From assembly GCA_029948255.1 (NCBI GenBank), contig JALIZF010001918.1, positions 1,364,001 to 1,428,000 on the forward strand: a DNA stretch of 64,000 nucleotides, written 5' to 3'. Numbering within the stretch: the first letter of the stretch is position 1; every line of letters begins with the position of its first letter. The notes under the pieces were generated by a model, which was given only the letters and a program-made list of their open reading frames with translations, did no database searches and had not been told where the DNA came from. This document shows, piece by piece, positions 36,764-48,200 of the stretch. A program made the translations under genes and the position numbers. The stretch comes from Telmatactis stephensoni (taxonomy: Eukaryota > Cnidaria > Anthozoa > Actiniaria > Isophelliidae).

Positions 36764-38165
36764 TATTAAATTGAAAAATTCAGTTTAAATCAAATTTATC
36801 AAATTCATTTCGTTCAGAAACCGCACTTTTCATCTTCAAAATGCAATTATTAAATTATTAATGCAATTAATTAATGCAATTAATTAAATTAAATTATTAA
36901 ATTATTAATGCAATTGAACTCGACGCGGCAAACGTTAGACGTCTGAACTGGGCCTTATTGTGTAAAATGATCTAGGAACGTGTTGCGAGAGCACGTTCCC
37001 TCGTCAGTACCGGCCTTTATATATGAATGCACGTAGCCTCGTCTTGATTCTTTTGTATGTGGCAAGTGAATTGTACGATTGATAACCTCGCGGTAAAACG
37101 ACACGAAATGAAGTAATAGAACGAGCAGACAATGAAATGCATTGTATTGTTTCTCCAATAACAACAGAACCTACGAATTGCTGTTACACTTTGGAATTTT
37201 GAGCTGTTTCTGTTATTTCGTTCCACGTGGAGTTACTTATTGTAAGTCTCGTGGGGGAAGGGGAGGGGAAGTACTTCGAAAATGGGTGGCCGGGATGTGA
37301 CAGAATCTAATTTGTTCAAATGCCCGAGGTTGGGGATGTAGTTGTCAATCAAATGACACAAAATTTGGGCCAGGAAGAGTTGTTAATTACCGAAGCACCT
37401 CAAAGCCCAGTTTATTAAAGGCAAGGGAATTGCCCCTGTTTTGTCACCCAAAGCATTCTACTTGACCTGTACAGGAAACTCGTGATTTCCTTGCAGTAAA
37501 CGTAGGCTGTTACACGTAGTCAGTTGGGTACTGCTCATTAGCATGGGGTCTTTGTCTTTTTTCGCCTGCGAAATAAGTCTGAAAATTATAAATTAATGCA
37601 ACAGTGCATGCAGAGTCTGCCTATTGCTTGTGCTTATGCTTGCATTACTAGTGTGACAGACCCGTTGATTTTCTTGCCGCAGTCTTTGCAAGTCAAATTA
37701 AAAACGCTTTTAGTATAAGCTTCTTTTCAACACTTGGCTTAAAATTGATGTCGAACGCTTCTCCATTTATATGACTGGGAAGTTCCTGTCTTTATCTGAA
37801 CAATGTTTGTCGTTTGAAATTTTAGACGAAGAATTGTTGTTCTGTAACTCTTCTTTGGTAGGTGTTGTTCATCGTTATAGTTCCTTATGTGTGTGGCGAA
37901 AGTTCGGTGTAGCTTAGTTCACCTACAGGCTTACTGAACTCTTACGAATATTAAGTAGTTTTTTGCTGTTGTGTAATGCTCTCATTACCCTGGGTACCCA
38001 CGGTATACTCTCATGCTCTCTTTAGACGCGAAATATGAAATAAAATACAAAGAAAAGTAAAGACTCTTGATTTCACCTTCCAGCGCCTTAAGCTTGAGGC
38101 AATCTGGCTTCGTACCAACATGCTTTGAAGTAGGAAATAAACCCTAGAAGTTACTTTCACATTCA
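36764..38165. other. Intergenic, no gene seen
   Basis: AT-rich repeats (36,840-36,915, 'aattaatgc' type) are followed by unremarkable sequence with no recognised exon or RNA. Confidence 0.45.
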
Positions 38166-38511
38166 AGTGCAAAACGCACCGCGCCATGCGCGAAAAAGGA
38201 AGTCACGTGATCACCCTCGCTACCGTCTGTCGTTTCTCGTTTACAGAGAGAGATTAGAGACCTTAACATTGACGTTTGTACACTCAGTATGTGAAGATAT
38301 TTGTATTTTTGTTCTTTATTTGCTTGTTGGATTGATTTGAAGGATTGGAATAAAATATAAAATCAAAGTCAATTTTTGCAGTTTGTCGTTAGCGGTTTGC
38401 CGTAAGCGTCAATCTTAAGGTCTCTAGATCACGTAAACGTGAAACGGCAGACGGCAGCTAGGACTATCACGTGACTTCCTTTTTCGCGCATGGCGCGGCG
38501 CGTTTTGCACT
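38166..38511. mobile_element. MITE with about 100-bp inverted arms
   Basis: Ends 'agtgcaaaacgcaccgcgcc' and near complement. Inner arms contain 'aaggaagtcacgtgat' and 'gtctctagat'-type pairs. The arms hold CACGTG sites like those after TTC12. No coding capacity. Confidence 0.7.
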
Positions 38512-38612
38512 TCCGATATCTTGTTATGTGTGTTATCTCAGTTTTCTAGTATTGTTAATTTGTGACAAATTTATTAAACTAAACTAACTAAAAAGTCGTC
38601 CAGCTTTGGTTA

Positions 38613-38794
38613 GAGTGATTTAGCAAACGTGCGACGCTAAAACAGGTCGTTAGATGACAAATTTATCATATTTGTTCGTTGCGTGACTACCGTGACAACG
38701 TCTCGACGTCACGTTCAGGACGCCATTTGTTTTCACTTGACGTCGGCAACGGTCATTTCGATTCGTCTGCGAGCGCGTGTTTGCTAAATCACTC
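38613..38794. mobile_element. TA-flanked MITE, GAGTGATTT ends
   Basis: GAGTGATTTAGCAAAC and its complement form the ends, with TA outside each. The interior ('ccgtgacaacgtctcgacg') resembles 61,799-61,985. It lies about 400 bases upstream of the cyclase start codon. Confidence 0.7.
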
Positions 38795-39201
38795 TAGTAT
38801 GTTACCTGTGTCTTTTAAGCAGTTTTTGAAACGACGCAGGGTCCGAAAAAAATCTGTTTCAAACGTACGATTTTTTTTGCTTATAAACGTCAAAATTGGC
38901 ACAGATTAATGACCATGAAAATCGCTAAATTTATTAGAAGCTTCCAGGGTAATACCTTTAAGTTTTGCAAGTTAAAACGCAAGAAAACAGACATGGGACG
39001 TTCAATACGATGATATAATTCCCCTACTAAAAACTGCATATACAGCACAATTAATAACAAATTCCCAGAAATACCAAAAGGTCAAAACCTGGATTGTTTT
39101 TAGTGTATGGACTTTGATTTGCATAAGTTTCGGCACTGATCGAGGAGCTGGACAAACGAAGTTCCCGAGAAACGTGGTAATCGATGGTTTGTGTGTCTAA
39201 A

Positions 39202-42200
39202 ATGAATGCCTGTACATTCTTTCTACTTGTCATATCAGGTGGCATCGTACAATCGTTAAACTGCAGCAAAGGTACAACACCACATTTGAAGGACATAATT
39301 TTGGGTCGCTGTAGTATCAGCAGTTGAAGAAAGTCAAAGATATTAACTGTACGACATTATGGAGCGCATTCTATCATGGATTTGCCTTCAAGAACCCATG
39401 TGCAGTGTCACAAACTGACTATGAACCATTCTTTGATATCGCAAGTCGAGAGCCCATTGTCAACAAGGTAAGGTGTAAGATCTCTTCGTTTAATTTTCAA
39501 AGCGAAGCGTTTAAGTCATCTTTCTTTTGAGCAATTCTTTGTTATTAATGTCATTTTTTAACAGCAATTTCTGAAATCATTTTATTAATGCGAATTCAAG
39601 AGTCGACTCGATCCGTTTCCGGTCTTCTCAGTGTGCTTTCGCTTTTACCGTCATTGTAGTTCCCAGACTCCTATCGTTACTTTTAGCGTTCGCGCACAGG
39701 CTCTTTTACACACTAGACCCTTCCCATTAAACAAAGCGTCAATAGGAACAGGCGAAGCTCTAAAGTAGAGCTTGGAATTGTATGGAAACACAGCATTGTT
39801 CGGGAAGCTTTTTGTTATCGCTGGGAGTTGTAATTTTTCCGAGGAAACGCTAACTATGTGCCATCAGGCTAAAAAACAAAATCGACAAGATTTGATAGCG
39901 GGACTGTTGTTGTTGAAAACCCACAAAACATTTGCTTGGAAAATATATGAACTTGTAGAGCATTGAACATAGAAAGGGGTTGTTTATCAAAAATCTATCA
40001 AATAGAGACAAAAGAAGGAACAAAGTGAGAAAGGACATAAGTAACTTAAAGAAAGAAAGAAAGAATGAAAATAAGAGTGAAAGAAAGAATAAACAAAAAT
40101 TAAAAAAAAAAAGAAAGAAAGTAACACATTCTTTTCTGTAATAGGTATTGTTTTGTGTCTCGCCATCTATTTACTACGCATGCTCACTGGTTTACTTTGT
40201 TTTATGTTAGAGTTTGTTCTGGTCAGGCACGTACAAAGCAGTACATGACTATGCTGACTTTGACCACAGGTACACAACACTTGAAGACACACTAGAAGGG
40301 TAAGCATATTTCTATTTTTTCTTGGATTTTCTATGAAATTTAATACGGATGCAATTGTTATAAATTAGAGCACAATAGCCCGCCCTTCAAGCTAAGCGCG
40401 TTTGCAAATTTCGATATTTGATTTTCCTTTTTGCTTCATCAATTACACAATTTGTTTTTCGTGTTTAGTTCAATGATGAATAATTTATGTTGGTGTGGCA
40501 ATCCTGCCAACACAAGCGATGGAATTGATTACAAGTCATGTCCGGACTTTGCGCGTAACGGGTTAAACAGCACAAAAGCTTTCTGGGACTTGGCCTCTAA
40601 AAGAGTAAGTAATTAAATGAGTACATCTAGCATAAGTCATTTCGTTCGTCTTTACCGCTAACGAGAACCTTCCATACAATAGAGAAAAGGTGACCATTCC
40701 CAGAATAAAAAGTCGGCTCCGGTTTCCGTTTCTTGTATAAAGGGTATTGATCATATATTGTTCATTTGTTATATTCAGTGGGTCGTTAGTCATTAGTGCG
40801 GTTTGCTGTATTCAGTGGGTCGTTAGTCATTAGTGTGGTTTGCTATATTCAGTGAGTCGTTAGTCATTAGTGTGGTTTGTTGTATTCAGTGGGTCGTTAG
40901 TCATTAGTGTGGTTTGTTGTATTCAGTGGGTCGTTAGTCATTAGTGTGGTTTGTTGTATTCAGTGGGTCGTTAGTCATTAGTGCGGTTTGTTGTATTCAG
41001 TGGGTCGTTAGTCATTAGTGCGGTTTGTTGTATTCAGTGGGTCGTTAGTCATTAGTGCGGTTTGTTGTATTCAGTGGGTCGTTAGTCATTAGTGCGGTTT
41101 GTTGTATTCAGTGGGTCGTTAGTCATTAGTGTGGTTTGTTGTATTCAGTGGGTCGTTAGTCATTAGTGCGGTTTGTTGTATTCAGTGGGTCGTTAGTCAT
41201 TAGTGTGGTTTGTTGTATTCAGTGGGTCGTTAGTCATTAGTGTGGTTTGTTGTATTCAGTGGGTCGTTAGTCATTAGTGCGGTTTGTTGTATTCAGTGGG
41301 TCGTTAGTCATTAGTGCGGTTTGTTGTATTCAGTGGGTCGTTAGTCATTAGTGCGGTTTGTTGTATTCAGTGGGTCGTTAGTCATTAGTGTGGTTTGTTG
41401 TATTCAGTGGGTCGTTAGTCATTAGTGTGGTTTGTTGTATTCAGTGGGTCGTTAGTCATTAGTGTGGTTTGTTGTATTCAGTGGGTCGTTAGTCATTAGT
41501 GTGGTTTGTTGTATTCAGTGGGTCGTTAGTCATTAGTGTGGTTTGTTGTATTCAGTGGGTCGTTAGTCATTAGTGTGGTTTGTTGTATTCAGTGGGTCGT
41601 TAGTCATTAGTGCGGTTTGTTCAGTTTGCAGAGCGTGCACGTGGTGTTGTAAGGGTAATGCTAAATGGTACTCGAGTCGGGTATTCTGCCTATAACAGAT
41701 CAAGGTACTGTAATAATTGATAGAAATAATCCACTGTTAGAGTGGTTTCATTTAACCCGTGAAACACTAGCAATTACTCACTATGTAATACCAAGCCGTA
41801 CTATGTAATACTATGTGACACAAAAAGCTTTTATTTAGATTATTTCCATATTTTGTAATTTAATACATTTCAGTACATTTACCATTATGAGTTGTTTACA
41901 AAAACGCCTGAAACAATGTGTAGAATAGCTTAAGGACCTTAAGTGCGATCACGCAATGCCGCGAACAAAAACAAAAGGAATTCCGAGCAGTAAAATGTAT
42001 TGTAATACGTGCATCGAAAGATTAAGTACAGTCTGCAAGTTAGTTGTCTTATTCAAAAATGTTCCATGAACGCTTATAGAATTTTCGCACTTTTAATGCG
42101 GAGACTTGTTGAAATGCACTAACAATAGCTAACATGGAATTTGCTCTCAAAAAACCTGGAGTAAACCGGGCAATGGCTTTTGCATGCCCAAACACCATTT

Positions 42201-45200
42201 CTATCGGGTTTAAATCATAGGCATACGCTGGAAGCTTGACCAAAGTTATATTCTTTGCAGCTAATATTCGGCATAGTGCGACATCATTGTGCACACTGGC
42301 GTTATCTGCAACAATAAAACAATTGTTTGGAAGAAGAGGAATGACTTGATTCTCCATAACTTCGTTAATTAGATCAGCTGTGAATGATCCAGCCACAGGT
42401 ATAGCTTGAATTACTCCCTCTCTGAAGCCACAAATAGCCAGCGTAGAATATTTTCCGTCCTTTGCCTTGCCCTTTGAGCGGAATGAAGGGCATGCAAATC
42501 CTGAATCAATTCTCCCATATTCTCTCTCATCTGTTTCAACGTTGAAGTGAGTTTCGTCAAAAAAATATATAATGCCTGGGTTAATTGTTCTTCTCCATTG
42601 AATGTACATCTGTCTGCATAAACGATTACGTGGCGACAGTCGCTCAACTGCTACATGTATACATTTCTTTCGAGTAATTTCAAGCTGTTTGAATAATTTT
42701 GCAATTGCCCCAATAGATGGAACATCATTTGGTGCTAGTTGGAAGTCGTCTCTGAGTAGCATTTGAATCTCGCGAAGGTAAACATTAGGATATATTCTTA
42801 CAATTGCCTCCATATACGCTTCCATCCACCAAGCGATTTTTTTTGGACGCATATTTCTGTTTACCAATGGTGAAATCGTCGCTCTTTCTTGAAAAAGTTT
42901 CATATATTTGTCGACGCAGTTGTACGATACTTGGCAGATTTCAGCAGTGCGTGGGGTAGATAACGTAGCTAAATACGTTACAATTACTTGAAGTCGTTTT
43001 TGCGTAGGGTAAGAAACACCATAACGATAACACCCTCCATGATCGTTTAGATACCAAGGCATTTAGAAAGGCAGAAAAATCAAATCCACTTCCTGAGAAA
43101 ACGTTATTTCATCTACATTGTACCAGGGCATTTCATTAAATGACCAGACCAGCCATTCTGCGATGCTCTTTGTGTAGTTGTAATAATGAAATTTCTAGGG
43201 CTAAAATATTGAATGTTCATGATTATATAACGTTCTATACAAAATAAAATATGCTTCATTTCTGGCCATTGTCTATTCTTTAAGAACATTTGATTTTAGT
43301 GATGACATGCACGAGAAAATGCCGATACCAATGCAATGTAAATTATATAAACGTTTTTGTAGGATAATATGTTTCCATAGAGGTGGGAAGAGGAGGGGTG
43401 GCACGTCGAAATATATCCATAAGGGCTTTCCCTGATAACACAAGAGAATAAACTCTTATATAATATCCTCCCTTGGGATACAAATTCTTCGTAAACAAGA
43501 AAACGGTGACAATTACATTGTTTAAATAAAAAAATATAAAATCCAAGTTTTGCACATGGGACACTCCTTCACATCAGCTGAAAACCTGTGACGGCAGGAA
43601 GAAATTGCGGAAAGTGCCGTCTACACGGTAAAATTGTCCCTTTAAAAGGTCATAGACGGGCCTGTCCTTTCTCAAATTGTTCGTGTTCGAGATGCTCCAC
43701 ACACGACCAAGTTCTGGCAATGCGTTATCAAGAACGCCAAGATAAGTCAGACAAGGGAAAGCAGTGGAGGGCAAGCTTGAACTCGAGTCTGAGGACAGAA
43801 ACACCTGTAACGCCGTCTTCCACAGATGTGCCTTTCCCAGATATGAAACCAACACTCTATGCACCAAATGTCGAAGAGTGTATGAGTGCACTGCAAGTGG
43901 CAAACTTTGAGTCATCAAAAGCAATGGTACTTAAGAAAATACCAAAAGCTGATCAAAAAAGAGGTATGCAACACATAACTGTATAATTCCAAGTTTTCTG
44001 AATTTTATGCTTAATCAAACAAGTGCATTATCAATGTGTTCCATTCATCCAAAACATTATTCGTCCCAATTTTTTTATGAAAGAATTGAGAATCTAGAAC
44101 ATCTTTACCTGTTTACAGTCAAACCTATGGTCAAACTAGCACAAGCATGAACACGTTGAGCTCATTAATGAATTTTCTGTTCGAATATTGATTGGATTCT
44201 TTGTTTTGAAACTGATATCATTGCCTTTCAATGGGCTTTGCAAAATTGTTAAATATGCAGCAAAGCGGAAAATTGAGTTCGAACAGACACAAACATAGAA
44301 ACAATGAATATTTTAATTGTTATCTGGTCTAGTTTTTGTGACTTCAATTTCCAGTGTTCAGTAGATTATACAAAAATATTAATGCCAATAAATTATATAC
44401 ATTAAAATATTAATGAAGATTTTATTGTTAAATTTTCAGATAAGCAAAAGAAGCAGCTGCAGGAACACAGAAGCATCTACAAAAGTATCAATTCCTATTC
44501 ACATGAAATCGCAGAAACTGCTAAAGAGTTAAGCCCCCTGGCAGTTCTTAAAACCGCAATTCTATTGCATCAGCGGCAACCACGCCAATCAAGTGATGCT
44601 GGGAAAGAAACCGACTTGTCCAGTGCTGCAACAAGTGCACCAGCCGTTCAAGCGAGTCTAGAATCGTCAACTGCCCTGCATTTCAAGTTCCATGACCAGC
44701 TTGACAATCTAAAACAGGTGCTACCTTTTGCTTCTGAAGTAAAGCTGGCCTCCCTTCTTGCCACAGAACAGGGAGATATGAATGCGGTGGTTCACAAAAT
44801 TTTGGAGTCTGATGGTAGAGCCGGGGATGACGAAAGCTGTGTAGATACCAAGGTGATTGATCTGACTGATGAAAACAAAACACCATCTTTGACAGATGTC
44901 AACGTTGACACTTCCACGTTGAAAGATATCTTGGATACAGTAAAGAGGAACGAGTCACTTCAATCCGAAAACTCGTCTTCAGGGTGTAGTAATCTGTTGT
45001 CCTTTCATAAACCACGCAACAACAGAGTTGCCACAACAAGCAGCCTTGTAGGAGAAGCTGACCAGACTTCACAACAGTTAGCTGAAAGGACATCATCGAA
45101 CCGCCACCGTGATTGTCCTTACTGTTTTCAGGAAAACCAACAAGGAAATTTTTGCAGTCGTTGTGGAGGAGTTTTTGACCCAACATTTCATCGTTGGTAA

Positions 45201-48200
45201 TTTATTCAATTGTTTCACTTTGTTATTGTTTCACTTTGTTTATTAATTTTTTGTAAGTCTGAAGAAAGCCGTCAGTGATGTAGTGAGCTAAGATATACCA
45301 AGTAATTATTCATGCAATAGAAAAAAAACTGATGCAATTTATTAGAAATTTCATGAGATAAAAAAAATGAGTTCTTGGCTAAGTCAATTTAAAGTTTCGA
45401 GTAAGGCTTAAAAAGCCGTCAGTGACGAAGCTAACATATGAGCTATGTATTTTTTTCATTGAACATTGTTTGCAAAGGTCAAAACTAATGTAATTAGTAT
45501 TTAATTCATGAAATAAAAATGGTGTTTTTGACTTAGTCTACTTGAGTGCAAATAATACAAAAAATACTACTATCTGTTACTCAGTGGTTCTACGTAATAA
45601 GTCACTAACTATTTCACGGGTTAAATGAAACGACTCTATTCTTTATAGGCATTACTATTATAAATTAAGAGTAGATTTAATAAGATTTAATAATAGCTAA
45701 AAGTGCCAAAAACTGGCCCTTTTAACTCAAATTTTCGTTTTGGATTAACACTCAAATTAGAGGTCTTTAGAAATTGATCATCTAATAGGATAAAATTCCT
45801 CAGTTTAAGACTGTCTTTGGAATTGTACAAAGTTGTGCATGCTGGATTTCAATTTAGCAACTTTTAAGCGGAATGTACAGAATATATACACCTATTTCGG
45901 TTAACGTTGTCGGCAAATAGACTCAAGTCTCGCGATTCACCCGAAATGGAGTATGGGTAGGAATTACTAAAAGCTATGAAACCACATAAATATCAGCACG
46001 ACAATTCTCAACCAGCTGGTGTTGAGCTTATACAACAAAGTCCTTAATTCATTGATGCTTGAAATAAAAATCAAAGCCACAAAAATAGTAATTTTTTCGA
46101 CTACCCATACTCCTTTGCGGTCTTGTCCCGTAGGCTTGAAGCCTCTCGCCCGACAACATTTTCTGAATAGGTGTATATATGGCTAATGAGCGACTGAAGC
46201 CTCAAAACCTCATTTTGGATTCAAATTTTCAGTTTGGATTAACACTTAAATGCGACTTTTATCAACCAAACCTAATTACAAACAATCTAAAATTTCTCAA
46301 AGAAATTGCTTTAGATTTGTACAACGCTTATTCTTAGACTGAGAGGTTTTTGTCGCTCATTGCTTGAACTAAAGCATAGGTGTCAATTGTTGGTCGAATT
46401 AGTCAATACTCAAGAAGCCAGAGTCGCACTTTGCCATTGCCTTCTTTGTTTTTAGAAACACCGACCAAGATGTCAGTTTTGAGCGCGCACAATGAGCATG
46501 GTCGCATATGATTCAAAAACCAGCGGGAAGGGGAGTACAAAAACGACGTCATCCTTCATCCATTCATTCATCCATTCATCCATTCATCCATTCTTGCTGA
46601 TTTGTCAATTAATTCATTCATTCATGCATCCATCCATCCATCCATTATACAAAACCCGCTATTGTATTTTGTTTAGTACCTTTGGACAATATGAGCTTCC
46701 AAGTTTGAAAGTTTCTACAATCATCATGCTAAAAATCTTGGTTGTTCATACAATTGGAGAGAAACATTTGTAAGTATATTTGTTAGACTCGGTTTCATGG
46801 CATGGTAATAGACTAGGCGCAAAATCGAAAAAGTCAGTTGCAAAAAGTGTTGGAGGGATTTTAGGGTAGAAGCTGGTAAGACAACTTTACTTAACCAATT
46901 TTTCACGCTGAATCCGTAAATGAGTGTTACCAAACCCTGCGATCTTCAAGGTTAAAATGACGTATTCTGTGAAGTGCTATTATGACGTCATTATACCCGG
47001 TTGTACGATCAAGAAATTTGAAGATTTATACGTGAGTTGCAGTTATAAACTAGAGAAATATTAATTGATTCGGGGAACAGTTTTTAAAATCGCAAAAAAA
47101 CATTTTTCACTGAAATACCAACATTCAGCAACTGAAATACCAACACTGTCAAAGAAATACAAACAATTAGACAAAGAAACGAGTTTCCAAAAAAATAGTT
47201 GTTCTTAAATGTCTTCCAATTTAGCAACGCAAGAATCAAGTCTCCTGCCACAAAGTATTCCGGTGACTATTGACGTGCTATACGTTACCAAGTTTAGCCA
47301 CCTAGAACACAACTTTACGAAAATATAGTGTTACCTCGTTTATCCTGAACCATAACGAGCCATACGAAAGGCAAGCTTAATTGGTAATGTAAAGATGTTC
47401 TGCAGTCTTCCAACTCAGTCTGTTTCTTATTCCAACTGAATAGATGTTCGCAATGGTGTCGCACTCAAAATTTGGAGCCCCTGATCATCAAATACGTATG
47501 TGTTGGCTAATTGAGAACCCTTTCTGGACATATCATGAAAACTCAAGTGCGATACATGCTAAATTCACGTCTAAGTCTACTTAAACACACGCGAGTCGTT
47601 CTGCGACGAAGAGGCGTAAACTTCGAGGATCACTCCAAGAGCAGAAGATGGCAGACCTGCCGGAAGACAGACTGGAGCCTGCCCCTCCATTCTCATATTG
47701 TGCCGTCAACTACTTCGGTCCATTGCTGATAAAGGAAGGCAGAAAGGAGTTAAAGAGATACGGAGTGCTATTCACCTGTATGGCTTCGAGAGCCGTTCAC
47801 ATTGAAATCGCCTGCAGTTTGGAAACCGACGCATTTATTAACGCTCTTCGTCGCTTCGTATGTCGAAGAGGACCAATACGCCAATTACGCAGCGACAGAG
47901 GAACAAACTTTGTGGGGGCAAAAGGAGAGCTGCAGCAGAACCTGAGAGAGATGAATCATAAGAAGATCAGCGATGAGATGTTGAAGCTAAATTGTGACTG
48001 GTTTACCTTCAAGTTCAACGTTCCCGCCGCCAGTCATATGGGAGGAGTCTGGGAGCGACAAATACGCTCAGTTCGTAGCATCCTAGCAGCGTTGTTGGAT
48101 GCTAATGGCACTCAGCTCAACGACGAGTCCCTCCGTACATTCATGTGCGAGGCTGAAGCGATTATCAACAGCCGTCCTTTAACAACCGATTCCTTAAACG

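Larger units (their letters stand above)
41740..45636. mobile_element. TA-flanked Tc1/mariner-like transposon with DM-domain cargo
   Basis: TIRs of 25 bases, starting GAGTGGTTTCATTTAACCCG on the left (41740-41764) and with one mismatch on the right (45612-45636), are flanked by TA on both sides (41738-41739, 45637-45638), the hallmark of the Tc1/mariner/IS630 group. Between them lie an intact transposase on the minus strand and a two-exon DM-domain gene on the plus strand, arranged divergently. The element sits in intron 4 of the cyclase gene. Nearly matching TIRs and an open transposase suggest a fairly recent arrival. Confidence 0.85.

Noticed and set aside
40768..41620. CRISPR array
   Set aside because: The repeats are head to tail with no unique spacers, in a eukaryotic intron; a minisatellite.
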